Positions 8,155 to 16,881 of a stretch of 64,000 bases of DNA are shown here, one piece after another. The position numbers and the translations under genes are program-made. The DNA is from Hellea sp. (GTDB lineage Bacteria; Pseudomonadota; Alphaproteobacteria; Caulobacterales; Maricaulaceae). The notes below the pieces were generated by a model. That model ran no database searches and was not told the DNA's origin. It worked only from the letters and a program-made list of their open reading frames with translations. Each line of letters starts with the position of its first letter. Positions within the stretch are counted from its first letter, which is position 1. The stretch is taken from NCBI GenBank assembly GCA_020631215.1, contig JAHDHS010000001.1:88992-152991 (forward strand). Reading direction: 5' to 3'.

Positions 8155-9006
8155 ATGCGTTACCTACTTCTCGGCGCGGCAGCTATTGCATTGTCAGGTT
8201 GCTCTTTCTTGGGCCTTGGCGGCGACAAGTCATATGACAGCTATAATAAATCATCCGGCTATTACGGAGCAGATCACGGGCATCATGCGAAAACGAACCG
8301 CAGCGCCTGTCAAACAGGTCAGTGTCTGGCGCGCTGGAACCTGGAAGGGGGCATTGGCCCGTCATTTACGGTCGGCGGCACGGCCGTCACAGGTGATAAT
8401 ACGCATGATCTCCCAAATACGCAGATCAACGAAGTCAGCATGGATACGGCCTATGATCAAGGTTGGCGCGCTGAGTTAGGCGGGTCATATGCGCTTAACC
8501 CGAACCGCAAGATCACGGCGATGGGCTTTATTGATCAGGCCGATTCTTCTGGGGCTCAGAATTGGGGCACTGTGAATGGTCAACAAATGACGGCAGCTCT
8601 GTCCGATTATAAATCCAAAGGGGTTGAACTGGGCTTGCGTCAATATTTTGCGCCACGCCGTGCACCGCTGGTAAAATCAATCCGTCCATATGTTGAGGGC
8701 CGTTTGGGCGCGACACATATCGATGACATCTCAATTGAAAACGCCCAACTGGACGGGGCTGATGCCGCAGCATTCAACGGCGCCTTCCTTAAAAGCGGTT
8801 GGCATGGGTCAGCAGCAGGTTTGGTCGGTGTAGAAACGCCCGTAGCCAAATATGCGACAATAGGCCTTGAAACAGGTATCCGCTACACACAAGGCCCTGA
8901 TATTGATAACTCAAATATCGCGCCTGGATCTGCTTTGTCGGGCTCTAATCTGGGCGGTTCACGGACATCAATCCCGTTGATGCTACGTGGTCGTTACCGC
9001 TTCTAA
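8155..9006 (+). CDS. Lipoprotein with outer-membrane beta-barrel-like C-terminus (copy 3 of 3)
   Basis: A 283-residue protein, third member of the tandem family. The start is ATG 8155, preceded by AAAGGGAT, rather than the in-frame ATG at 8125, because the signal peptide begins MRYLLLGAAAIALSGCSFLG (lipobox LSGC). Its linker is short (about 40 residues, Ser/Tyr/His-rich). The body reads as barrel strands (RWNLEGGIGPSFTVGG, KGVELGLRQYF, SIRPYVEGRLGATH) and ends SIPLMLRGRYRF. The phrase RPYVEGRLGATH parallels RPYVGATAGFTH of copy 2. The function is unknown. Confidence 0.75.
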   Translation: MRYLLLGAAAIALSGCSFLGLGGDKSYDSYNKSSGYYGADHGHHAKTNRSACQTGQCLARWNLEGGIGPSFTVGGTAVTGDNTHDLPNTQINEVSMDTAYDQGWRAELGGSYALNPNRKITAMGFIDQADSSGAQNWGTVNGQQMTAALSDYKSKGVELGLRQYFAPRRAPLVKSIRPYVEGRLGATHIDDISIENAQLDGADAAAFNGAFLKSGWHGSAAGLVGVETPVAKYATIGLETGIRYTQGPDIDNSNIAPGSALSGSNLGGSRTSIPLMLRGRYRF

Positions 9007-9030
9007 TCCGTAGTAAAATTGAAACAGTTT

Positions 9031-9056
9031 AAAGGAGCCGAAGGGCTCCTTTTCTT
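9031..9056 (+). terminator. Rho-independent terminator
   Basis: A stem AAAGGAGCC/GGCTCCTTT with a 4-base loop, followed by a T-rich run, 24 bases past the stop of lipoprotein copy 3. It could also serve the convergent DUF885 gene ending at 9086. Confidence 0.85.
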
Positions 9057-9085
9057 TTGCCAGTTAGAATAGCTACTTATCGGCT

Positions 9086-10966
9086 TTAGGGTGATTGTTC
9101 TAATGTGGTTTGCTCTGCGCGCTGGGCATTAGTCTCGAAGATATATCGATCAATCTTGGCTTCTAAAATTTTCAATGGAATACCGCCATTTTCCAATACG
9201 GCATCGTGAAAATCCCGAAGCTCAAATGCATCACCTAAAGCCTCTTCAGAACGCTTACGTAATTCCAAGATCTTCAGCTCTCCAGTTTTGTATGCCAGAG
9301 CCTGTCCCGGCCAGCTAATGTAACGCTCAACTTCGGTTTTGATATTATGGGGTGCCAAGGCGGAATTTTCAAAAAAACAGGCTTCGGCTTTTTCCCGGCT
9401 CCAGCCCTTCCAATGTAGGCCAGTATCAACAACCAAACGGCAAGCGCGCCACATTTCATAGGTCAGCTGTCCAAATCTTTCATATGGGGTTTTATAAATA
9501 CCCATCTCAGCGGCCAGCTTTTCCGAATAAAGACCCCAGCCTTCACCAAAGGCATTGGGGTAAAGCGATTGACGGAATTCGGGTGCATTTTCGAGCTCTT
9601 GCGCTAATGCGATTTGATGGTGATGACCGGGCACACCTTCATGCGCAGTAAGCGCGGGTAAATTATAGAGCGGCCTTTGCTTCAAATCATATGTGTTCAC
9701 CATATAATTCCCTGCACGGTGTTGTTTTGGATTGCCGCCCCAATATCTGCCCGTCGTATAAGTCGGGGCTATCTCGTCCGGCACTTTTTTGACCCCATAG
9801 GGCAATCTTGCCAATTTACCGAAGAATTGCGGCATCTGGCCGTCAATTTGTTTTGCGAGCCATGAAGCGCGCATCATCAATTCATCTTCGGATTTGGCAT
9901 AGAACTGATCGTCAGTGCGCAAAAAGTCCAAAAACTCTGCAAAACTACCTGTGAACTCGACCTCTTTGATAATCTTGTCCATTTCCGCACGAATGCGCTT
10001 AACCTCGGATAGGCCTAACTGATGGACTTCGTCCGGTGTCATATCCAAAGTCGTATATTGGCGGACTAGGGCCCTGTAATAGGCTCGGCCTTCATCTGTT
10101 TTACCGATGCCGGGCACAGTGCGTGCATTAGGTATGTATTCATCTTTGAAAAATTTATGTAGATCTCGATAGGCCGGCAACACGGCTGAGGTCATGGCGG
10201 CCTCGCCCAGTGCAGATAGCCGTTTTTGTTCACTCTCGGTGATTGTATCGGGATAGGTGTTAAATGGCGCGTAAAAGCTGTGCTCTTGTGCTGGCCCTTT
10301 TGAGAGCGTTTCAATCATGTCTAAAATGCCGGGTAAGATTTCAGAACTGGCGATGAAATTGGTTTTTACCCCGCGCCGCATATTGTCTTTATGCTGAGAG
10401 AAATATCGAGGTAGCTGCGTTAGCCTGGCCGCATAAGCTTCATAATCATCAGCTGTGCGAAAGCGGGTTTGCCGACCAACATAACTCATCATATTGAAAA
10501 ACCCGCTATCATTGACAAAGGGGATGCGGGCTTCGTCAAAGGGTGTCATCCGTTGACGCTCCGTCAGAACGAATCCCAGTAGGTCGTAATTTAACCGCTC
10601 TTCTTCCGTCATCACGTTGGAGGCGAGAGCAGCATGACGTCTTAGAAATTCCTGTGTGCTCTTTTGGCCTTGCTGGATCGACTCCGGACTAACATCGGGT
10701 AATTTGCGTAATGCCGCGCGGTCGCCATTCTGACCGGCTGTTATCGGGTTGCCAAGAATTTCGGCCTGTTCGAAATCCGCTATCAAAACCTCAAGACTGT
10801 CTTGGATCCGGCATTGCGGGACATTGTCGACAATAATAATTGTACCATTTGTGCAAAAGTTAGGGTCTATATTTGGCGACTGGGAAGATTGCGCGAAGGC
10901 CCCAGCGGATATAGCAAAGCTGATGGCTGAAAGAGATACTGTGTTGATGAATTTGGTCATAGTCAT
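9086..10966 (-). CDS. DUF885 family secreted protein (putative metallopeptidase-like)
   Basis: A 626-residue protein with a Sec signal peptide (N-terminal 25 residues ending AGAFA). It shows the DUF885 signature LTAHEGVPGHHHQIALAQE, an HExxxH-like metal site, and downstream NAFGEGWGLYSEKLAAEMG, a second conserved segment with Glu and His ligands. The family is predicted to be zinc peptidase-like, but its substrates are mostly undefined. It lies alone between terminators and PhhB and would be periplasmic. The first ATG was taken, and a second in-frame ATG two codons later is equally possible. Some paralogues carry a lipobox; this one does not. Confidence 0.88.
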   Translation of the reverse strand: MTMTKFINTVSLSAISFAISAGAFAQSSQSPNIDPNFCTNGTIIIVDNVPQCRIQDSLEVLIADFEQAEILGNPITAGQNGDRAALRKLPDVSPESIQQGQKSTQEFLRRHAALASNVMTEEERLNYDLLGFVLTERQRMTPFDEARIPFVNDSGFFNMMSYVGRQTRFRTADDYEAYAARLTQLPRYFSQHKDNMRRGVKTNFIASSEILPGILDMIETLSKGPAQEHSFYAPFNTYPDTITESEQKRLSALGEAAMTSAVLPAYRDLHKFFKDEYIPNARTVPGIGKTDEGRAYYRALVRQYTTLDMTPDEVHQLGLSEVKRIRAEMDKIIKEVEFTGSFAEFLDFLRTDDQFYAKSEDELMMRASWLAKQIDGQMPQFFGKLARLPYGVKKVPDEIAPTYTTGRYWGGNPKQHRAGNYMVNTYDLKQRPLYNLPALTAHEGVPGHHHQIALAQELENAPEFRQSLYPNAFGEGWGLYSEKLAAEMGIYKTPYERFGQLTYEMWRACRLVVDTGLHWKGWSREKAEACFFENSALAPHNIKTEVERYISWPGQALAYKTGELKILELRKRSEEALGDAFELRDFHDAVLENGGIPLKILEAKIDRYIFETNAQRAEQTTLEQSP

Positions 10967-11053
10967 GTCGACGCAATCTGCAGGTTAAAGGCCTGAATAG
11001 GACTGATATCTATAAGCAACAACCCCTCAGGGCAGTTCCATCGGGATAAAGTT

Positions 11054-11326
11054 CTAGGAGCTTGCCGCTTCCATGGCCAGGGCAAGTTTGACATCTTTGT
11101 CTGTGACGCCGCCCGTATCATGGGTCGTCAAAGTCACATCCACCCGATTATAGACATTAAACCACTCAGGGTGATGGTCCATTTTGTCAGCAATAATTGC
11201 AATTTGTGTCATAAATCCGAAAGCTTGAGCGAAGTTGTCAAATTTGAAAACTTTGGTGATAAAATCATCCCCGCCCGTCCATCCGGGCAGGTCTTGAACA
11301 ACATCTTTTGGGTTTAAATTTTCCAT
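11054..11326 (-). CDS. phhB: 4a-hydroxytetrahydrobiopterin dehydratase (PhhB/PCD)
   Basis: A 90-residue pterin-4a-carbinolamine dehydratase, which regenerates the pterin cofactor of phenylalanine hydroxylase. The family active-site motif is visible as [22 protein letters not shown], with the His-His pair and the later His, and the C-terminal TDKDVKLA follows. I chose ATG 11326, which has GAGG 8 bases upstream, over GTG 11332, which is too close to the ribosome-binding site. No phhA is in the window. The aromatic aminotransferase about 3.5 kb away fits the same catabolic theme but is not linked. Confidence 0.92.
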   Translation of the reverse strand: MENLNPKDVVQDLPGWTGGDDFITKVFKFDNFAQAFGFMTQIAIIADKMDHHPEWFNVYNRVDVTLTTHDTGGVTDKDVKLALAMEAASS

Positions 11327-11546
11327 TATCACATCCTCAATAATTAAAATATCAGAGTTCTACTGCTATTTGTGCGGTGCGTTCATCTAGTCGCCACAAT
11401 TCCGCCACATTTACATCCGTCTATTAACCTTAAATGTAGGCTTGGTGAATTAGGCCTCACATGGCTGTGGGAGGCAAGTAAAATGTCACGGAATGCGCCG
11501 ATTTTTGCCATGGCCTTGCCACGTCATGGGTTTAAAGTTGTATTCT

Positions 11547-11924
11547 ATGCAAATTCCTTCTCCCGATTCGTGGTCAAAACGATTAATTCTTGGTCTAAAA
11601 TTACTGGCCGTAATTTTTACGATACTGATCGTCTGGCAATCGCTGACGCCCAGCCTGAATATCCAGCCGGAAATCCCGCATCTGGACAAATTACAGCATC
11701 TGGCAGTTTATGGTCTGCTCGCAGGTACAATGAGACTGGCCTGGTGGCGGCTATGGGGCGGATATATTCTTGGATTTTGCCTTATTCTTGGTTTCGGGCT
11801 GGAATATTTGCAAGGTGCTATGGATCTAGGACGGACAGCCTCCATTGCAGACGGGGTCGCAAATGTAATCGGGGCAATCATCTTTTTAATCATTATCCCG
11901 CGTTTCTGGAAGCGCGAAACCTAG
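11547..11924 (+). CDS. VanZ-like small membrane protein
   Basis: About 125 residues with three to four membrane helices and the VanZ-family core: HLDKLQHLAVYGLLAG, LGFGLEYLQGAMDLGRTASIADGVANVIGA. These conserved DKLxHxxxY and E-Q-D-x-D-x-x-N features define the family, whose founding member affects teicoplanin resistance and whose general role is unknown. I placed the start at ATG 11547 (MQIPSPDSW), which gives the usual short N-terminus. In-frame ATGs at 11493 and 11526 are possible, and none has a clear Shine-Dalgarno. A longer frame across the same bases is a shadow. Confidence 0.8.
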   Translation: MQIPSPDSWSKRLILGLKLLAVIFTILIVWQSLTPSLNIQPEIPHLDKLQHLAVYGLLAGTMRLAWWRLWGGYILGFCLILGFGLEYLQGAMDLGRTASIADGVANVIGAIIFLIIIPRFWKRET

Positions 11925-11966
11925 ATACGTTTTTATCATAGGCACATTTTTATAAAGGAGACAGTG

Positions 11967-13166
11967 GTGACCTCACAACTGACAAAATTTATCATCGCCA
12001 TAGCTGGTACGACAGCCCTAACTATACCGGCATTGGCGGGTCCTAGCCATAGTGCCGCGGGTAGCTTGCCGGATCTGTTGCCGCCGAGTTCAAATCCCGG
12101 TGAGTGTTGGGCGCGCGTAAAAATACCGGCGCAATATCAAACAAATCGCGAAGGCGTCGTGGCCGAGGAGGGCTATACCAAGTTGGAAGTCCGCCAGCCC
12201 GTCCTGCAATCAAGGCAGGAGCAAGTGATGGTAAAAGAGCCTTCGACTAAATATGTTGTGCGCCAACCGAGCTACCGCAGCGTGACGGAACAAATTATGG
12301 TGCGGCCTGCTTATGACAAGCTGTCCGTGTCTCAGCCGCAATTTTCTACGATACAGGATCGCGTTCAGACATCTGTGCCAAGTCTGGTGTGGAAGAAAGG
12401 CAATCCGGGGGAGCTACGTCGGCAGGGCTATAAAATCCATTCTACAGCGGATCATCGTGTGCAAGGGTCTTATGGGCAAGGATCATATGGTCAAGGCAGC
12501 CATGGCCAAAGTGACCAGTCAGCATTTTACGGGGCTGGTCTTGGCGGCCAGCCTTGCGGGCCGGCTTGCGAGATTTGGTGTCTGGTTGAAGAGCCGGGCA
12601 CATCAGTCGGCGTAACACGCAGGGTGATGACGTCTCCGGGCCAAGTTCAAAGAACGCCGGTGCCCGCGAAATACCAGACCGTTCACAAACAAGTCGTCTC
12701 AGATCCCGGCGGTGTGGATTACGTCGAAGTGCCGGCGGAATATCGTTCTGTCACCATTGAAGATGTGGTTGATCCCGGCGGGGTCGATGAACGACCTGTC
12801 TCGCCAACTTATGCTTCAGTTGAGACTAAAACACTGATCAGTCCGGAGCGGTATGAGTGGCGGCGCGTGGTCTGCAAACCCGGAACAGGCGGCACATATA
12901 GCGGCCAGAGTAGCCCCTCTTATCATCCAGCACTATCATCGTATAAAAGCTCTGGGAGCTATTCGTCCCATGTGAGCTCAGGCCCATCATCTAAGGGTCA
13001 TGTTTCACATGAAACATCCGGTGAGATTATCTATCCCGAAGGCACGAAATATAATTACCAAACAGGGTATTACGGCACTGAAGGCTATCCCGCCTATAAT
13101 GAAGGCCGTGTTCACAGCACGATCAAAAATGATGTGGGCCGTAAATGGCATCGCGCGAGAGATTAA
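11967..13166 (+). CDS. Secreted Tyr/Val-repeat protein of unknown function
   Basis: This 399-residue exported protein has a signal peptide ending TIPALAG. After it comes the segment NPGECWARVKIPAQYQ, then two blocks of imperfect repeats of the type KYxxVxxQxMVxxPxY and PAxYxxVxxxVVxDPGGVD. They are separated by a Gly/Gln/Ser low-complexity stretch (SYGQGSYGQGSHGQS) and a Cys-containing centre (CGPACEIWCLVEEPG). The C-terminus is Ser/Tyr-rich. Similar repeat proteins occur beside OmpA-like proteins in other bacteria, suggesting a cell-envelope role (weak). GGAG lies 6 bases before GTG 11967, and GTG 11964 is the alternative. The gene contains a parS-like palindrome. Confidence 0.75.
   Translation: MTSQLTKFIIAIAGTTALTIPALAGPSHSAAGSLPDLLPPSSNPGECWARVKIPAQYQTNREGVVAEEGYTKLEVRQPVLQSRQEQVMVKEPSTKYVVRQPSYRSVTEQIMVRPAYDKLSVSQPQFSTIQDRVQTSVPSLVWKKGNPGELRRQGYKIHSTADHRVQGSYGQGSYGQGSHGQSDQSAFYGAGLGGQPCGPACEIWCLVEEPGTSVGVTRRVMTSPGQVQRTPVPAKYQTVHKQVVSDPGGVDYVEVPAEYRSVTIEDVVDPGGVDERPVSPTYASVETKTLISPERYEWRRVVCKPGTGGTYSGQSSPSYHPALSSYKSSGSYSSHVSSGPSSKGHVSHETSGEIIYPEGTKYNYQTGYYGTEGYPAYNEGRVHSTIKNDVGRKWHRARD
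13001..13016. promoter_or_regulatory. parS-like ParB-binding palindrome inside a coding region
   Basis: The 16-mer TGTTTCACATGAAACA matches the consensus parS TGTTTCACGTGAAACA at 15 of 16 positions; the single change is G to A in the central CG. It lies within the 3' part of the secreted repeat-protein gene, at a Ser/His-rich low-complexity stretch. Known parS sites are often found inside genes near the origin. Chance occurrence at this similarity in 64 kb is unlikely but possible, and no parAB genes are in the window. Confidence 0.5.
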
Positions 13167-13184
13167 TACACTTTCCATTCCCAT

Positions 13185-13219
13185 CAAAAAAGCCCGCCAA
13201 ATTGGCGGGCTTGTTTTTT
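13185..13219. terminator. Bidirectional Rho-independent terminator
   Basis: A run of A7, a perfect stem AAGCCCGCC/GGCGGGCTT around a 5-base AT loop, and a run of T7. It lies between the convergent secreted repeat-protein gene and the AGCS symporter gene, so it can terminate both. Confidence 0.88.
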
Positions 13220-14690
13220 ATTCAATATCGTCCTGATCTATTAGACCGTCACTGGCGATTTTCTCCTTATCGAAATATTCCCGCGCCAGCTTCATGACGA
13301 CAGGGGCCAGCAGGATCAGCGCGATCAGGTTCGGCGCTGCCATCAAGCCTGTCAGGCTGTCCGCAATGAGCCAGAAGGTCGCCACGACCATATTGTCGCC
13401 GTCGGTTTCGAAGGACATAGCGAAAGTCGAGGCAAAAACGGCCAAAACCCAAAAGACGCGGAAAATTGGAATAGACTTTTCTTTGAACAGGAAAGCCGCA
13501 CATCTTTCGCCGTAATAGCTCCAGCCGATGATGGTGGTGAAGGCAAAGATGGCCAGACAGATGGTCACAATATGCGCGCCAAAACCTGCCAAAGTGGCTT
13601 CAAAGGCAGCGGCTGTCAGAGGCACGCCGATTTCACAGCCGGGCGGGGTTGCGCCGCTTTCCAGCATCTCCAAAATCGCCGGATTGGCCAGACAGTCCGC
13701 CGTCATCACGCCCGACGTCAGAATAACCAAAGCCGTAATCGTACAAATGATCAGCGTATCGATAATGGTGCCGAGCATGGCGATCATGCCCTGATTGACC
13801 GGGTCATTATTTTGCGCCGCCGCGTGAGCAATCGGCGCAGACCCTTGACCGGCTTCATTGGAGAACAACCCCCGCGCCACACCCTTTTGCATGGCGAGCA
13901 TCATGAGGCCAATCGTGATCCCCGTGCCGGCTTCCTGCATGCCAAAGGCACCTTTAAAGATAAGGCCAAAAGCGGCCGGAACGCTGCTGATATTCGCGCC
14001 GATAACGATCAAAGCCGCCGTGATATAAAGCACCGCCATAAAGGGGACGAGCCTTGAGGCCACAGAGCCAATGCGCTTAATCCCGCCGAAAATCACGCCT
14101 GCCACAAGCAGGGATAAAACGACGGCTACAATTCGCGGGTCAAAATTATACTGGCTTTGCAGGGCGTCTCCGATGGAATTGGCCTGAACAGCATTACCCG
14201 TCGACAGAGAGCCCACAATCCCAAACAGCGCAAAGGCTACGGCCAGCCAGGTAAATTTCGGGCCCAGACCGTTCTTAATATAATACATCGGGCCGCCCAC
14301 GCGGTTCCCATTGGCATCAATTTCGCGGTAACGGACAGCGAGCACGCCCTCCGAGAACTTCGTTGCCGTGCCAAAAATCGCAGTCATCCACATCCAGAAC
14401 ACCGCGCCCGGGCCGCCAATGGCGATCGCCGCCGCAACGCCAGCAATATTACCTGTGCCAACTGTTGAAGACAGGGCGGTCATCAAAGCAGCAAAAGGGG
14501 AGACATCACCTTCCTCGGCTTCGCCGGAGCGCTTCTTAAAGAGCTGCCGAAATCCATAGCCAATTTTGGTAATCGATATAAGCCGGAGTCCTATGGTGAG
14601 GAATAGTCCAACGCCTAAAAGCAACACCATCATCGGCGGCCCCCAGACAAATCCATTCAGCGCTTCCATCCAGCGATTAAAAGTTTCCAT
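13218..14690 (-). CDS. Sodium:alanine symporter family protein (AGCS)
   Basis: A 490-residue polytopic inner-membrane transporter. The AGCS signature is present in FAALMTALSSTVGTGNIAGVAAAIAIGGPGAVFWMW and NEAGQGSAPIAHAAA. Members import alanine or glycine coupled to Na+. About eleven hydrophobic segments are visible and the length is typical. It is alone on the minus strand, divergent from the aminotransferase, with a 147-base shared upstream region. A role feeding amino acids into the nearby aminotransferase or the distant glycine cleavage genes is only inference. Confidence 0.93.
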   Translation of the reverse strand: METFNRWMEALNGFVWGPPMMVLLLGVGLFLTIGLRLISITKIGYGFRQLFKKRSGEAEEGDVSPFAALMTALSSTVGTGNIAGVAAAIAIGGPGAVFWMWMTAIFGTATKFSEGVLAVRYREIDANGNRVGGPMYYIKNGLGPKFTWLAVAFALFGIVGSLSTGNAVQANSIGDALQSQYNFDPRIVAVVLSLLVAGVIFGGIKRIGSVASRLVPFMAVLYITAALIVIGANISSVPAAFGLIFKGAFGMQEAGTGITIGLMMLAMQKGVARGLFSNEAGQGSAPIAHAAAQNNDPVNQGMIAMLGTIIDTLIICTITALVILTSGVMTADCLANPAILEMLESGATPPGCEIGVPLTAAAFEATLAGFGAHIVTICLAIFAFTTIIGWSYYGERCAAFLFKEKSIPIFRVFWVLAVFASTFAMSFETDGDNMVVATFWLIADSLTGLMAAPNLIALILLAPVVMKLAREYFDKEKIASDGLIDQDDIE

Positions 14691-14837
14691 GATATCCCCG
14701 ATCAGATTTTAAATTTTCGCGACCATAAGAGGTGCATAAGGCCTCGCCAAGGTATAATTCGACAAAAAGTATCTTTCATTCACTTTCGCCTTGAGGTAGC
14801 TCACGGGCTTGAGAAATTTGCCATATAGAGCGAGCCG

Positions 14838-16031
14838 ATGTTTGAATATCTTGTGCCACAACCGCCCGATGCCATCATTCAATTGATGCAGGCCTGTAAA
14901 GCCGACACCAATCCTGACAAAATTGATCTGGGCGTGGGTGTTTACAAAGACGCAGCGGGATCGACTGTGATTCTGGACTCGGTGAAAAAAGCCGAGGAGA
15001 TTTATTGGCATCAGGAAAAGACCAAAAGCTATGTCGGCATTCGTGGCAATGCCGAGTTTTGCCGCTTGATGTTGGAATTGATGATGGGTGCGGATCATTC
15101 TGCAATCGCCGACAACCGCATTGCCGTGGCGCAAGGTGCGGGTGGCTCGGGCGCGCTTCGTTTGGGCGCGGAAGTCATCAAATCCGCGGCGCCGGACACA
15201 ACGGTTTGGGCCTCCACCCCGACCTGGGCGAACCATATTCCGCTGATCAGCTCGGCGGGCCTCAAAATGGAGAGCTATCCTTATTATAACCGCGAGACTT
15301 TGGGCGTGGATTTTGAGGATATGCTGGATCATTTGGCCAAACATGCCAAGGCCGGAGATGTCGTGTTGTTGCATGGCTGCTGCCATAATCCGACGGGGGC
15401 TGATTTGTCGCCGCAGGAATGGGACCGCGTTGCAAAATTCATGAAAGAGAGAGGCCTGATACCTTTCATCGATCTGGCCTATTTCGGACTTGGCCGGGGC
15501 ATGGCCGAAGACACTTATGGCCTGAAGACAGTCATAGATATCTGCGACGAAGTTCTGGTCGCGGCGAGTTGTTCTAAAAACTTCGCGCTTTACAAAGAGC
15601 GTGTTGGGCTGATTGCGATTATCTGTAAAGACGCCGCCACGGCGGAGGTTGCCAATTCGCAGCTGGGCCTGATCCAGCGTAAGTTGATTTCCATGCCGCC
15701 CGATCATGGCGCGTCTCTGGTAGAGAAGGTTCTGGCCACGCCGGAGCTTCGCCAGATCTGGGAAAATGAATTGACCGAGATGCGCGAGCGTATGCGCGGT
15801 CTGCGGCAGCTCCTCTCCGAAGCCCTCAATGTGCAGGGCGGCGAAGTCATAGCCCGTGCGGTCAAAGACCAAAACGGGATGTTTTCCACCTTACCGCTGT
15901 CCAAAGGCCAAGCCATAAAATTGCGCGAAGAGCATTCCATCTATCTGACCAATTCCGGCCGTATCAACATAGCCGGGGCGAATAGTTCCAATATTCCGCG
16001 TTTGGCAGAGGCAATTTTAAATGTGCTTTAA
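14838..16031 (+). CDS. tyrB: Aromatic/aspartate aminotransferase (class I)
   Basis: A 397-residue PLP enzyme of the AspC/TyrB group. Landmarks are LGVGVYKDAAG near the N-terminus, the LHGCCHNPTG loop, FIDLAYFGLGRG, and the PLP lysine in AASCSKNFALYKERVG. The C-terminal GRINIAGAN carries the substrate-carboxylate Arg. It would exchange amino groups between aromatic amino acids or aspartate and 2-oxoglutarate. The tyrB symbol is chosen by overall similarity to the aromatic branch; an aspC function cannot be excluded. The gene overlaps the convergent membrane-protein gene by 4 bases. Confidence 0.85.
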   Translation: MFEYLVPQPPDAIIQLMQACKADTNPDKIDLGVGVYKDAAGSTVILDSVKKAEEIYWHQEKTKSYVGIRGNAEFCRLMLELMMGADHSAIADNRIAVAQGAGGSGALRLGAEVIKSAAPDTTVWASTPTWANHIPLISSAGLKMESYPYYNRETLGVDFEDMLDHLAKHAKAGDVVLLHGCCHNPTGADLSPQEWDRVAKFMKERGLIPFIDLAYFGLGRGMAEDTYGLKTVIDICDEVLVAASCSKNFALYKERVGLIAIICKDAATAEVANSQLGLIQRKLISMPPDHGASLVEKVLATPELRQIWENELTEMRERMRGLRQLLSEALNVQGGEVIARAVKDQNGMFSTLPLSKGQAIKLREEHSIYLTNSGRINIAGANSSNIPRLAEAILNVL

Positions 16032-16405
16032 AACAACTCCGATGCGCGGCTGTCCAGCGCCGCCCAGAGGATGAAGCCGGTCATGCCGGCCACCATCATA
16101 AGCGCCGGATTAAAAGACAATTCGGCCAGACTTAATTCGCTGACGGGCAATTCCGGTAAGCTGGTCTGCGCGCCTTGAAACAACCCCAAAAGCTTGGGCA
16201 ATTGCAGCGCTGCGATGATGCCGCCGATAAACGCGGCGGCATAAAGCGCTAGACGTCGGAGCAGAGCGTGTTTGGCCGCACTTGCCTGAACAGATTGCGC
16301 GTCAATTTCCGCCATCATAATATCGGAAAAGCCATCCTCTTCCGCCGGGGCGACATAACCGGCCAGCAGGCCATGGAATTTATCATCATCTGGCATATGC
16401 ATCAT
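16028..16405 (-). CDS. Small membrane protein, possible anti-sigma factor partner
   Basis: A 125-residue protein with a soluble N-terminal half (residues 1-45, acidic, beginning MMHMPDDDKFH) and two membrane helices (about 49-67 and 100-118). It starts 3 bases after the ECF sigma gene, a position and topology typical of anti-sigma factors, but no ZAS zinc motif (HxxxCxxC) is present. Assignment as a regulator of the adjacent sigma factor rests on context only. Three Met codons cluster at the start (16405, 16402, 16396). Confidence 0.65.
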   Translation of the reverse strand: MMHMPDDDKFHGLLAGYVAPAEEDGFSDIMMAEIDAQSVQASAAKHALLRRLALYAAAFIGGIIAALQLPKLLGLFQGAQTSLPELPVSELSLAELSFNPALMMVAGMTGFILWAALDSRASELF

Positions 16406-16407
16406 CT

Positions 16408-16881
16408 CTATATTGCCTGCTCATAGGCGGAAAGGAAAGCCTGTAATTTCTGTTTCCCTCTTACGACATGTGACTTGACGGTTCCGAGGGGCAGGGCGGT
16501 CATCTCGGAAACTTCCTGATGTGTGAACCCCTGGCCCAGGGCCAGCATGACAACGGCCCGGCAATCAGGCGGCAAGGCATTCATGGCCCGGGCAACATCC
16601 ACGGCAATGCCGCCCGAAGGCTGGGTTTCACGGTCTAATGTCATACTATCCGGCACCATAGTCTGTGACATCTCACGTCTCCTTTTCGTTTTCCGTGCCT
16701 CATCGACAAAGCTGCGATAGGCGATTTTATATATCCAGGCCCGGGCCGCCTTGGGCTCTCTCAGATTTTCCAGCTTTTGATAGGCTTTCATATAGCTTAT
16801 CTGCGCCAGATCATCCGCCAAGGCAGCGTCCTTGGTCAGCCGGACCAGAAAGGTCCGGATTTCCCCTTGGGTGTCGCGCAT
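16408..16881 (-). CDS. ECF-type RNA polymerase sigma factor
   Basis: A sigma-70 family protein: region 2 is EIRTFLVRLTKDAALADDLAQ through RAWIYKIAYRSFVDEARKTKRR, and region 4 is LPPDCRAVVMLALGQGFTHQEVSEMTALPLGTVKSHVVRGKQKL (helix-turn-helix). The ATG at 16881 gives 157 residues. However, sigma homology extends upstream in frame (TDRATFERF), where there is no ATG, GTG or TTG before the stop at 16933-16935. An ATC codon at 16911, 6 bases after AAGAAAG, would give a full-length 167-residue protein. It is flanked by small membrane proteins on both sides. Confidence 0.88.
   Translation of the reverse strand: MRDTQGEIRTFLVRLTKDAALADDLAQISYMKAYQKLENLREPKAARAWIYKIAYRSFVDEARKTKRRREMSQTMVPDSMTLDRETQPSGGIAVDVARAMNALPPDCRAVVMLALGQGFTHQEVSEMTALPLGTVKSHVVRGKQKLQAFLSAYEQAI

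Noticed and set aside
11372..11941. A 189-codon plus-strand frame overlapping the VanZ-like gene
   Set aside because: It lies in another frame over the same bases, and only the VanZ-like frame shows membrane helices and family motifs.
14709..15872. A 387-codon minus-strand frame opposite the aminotransferase gene
   Set aside because: Antisense shadow of an unmistakable PLP enzyme; the composition is that of a reverse frame.
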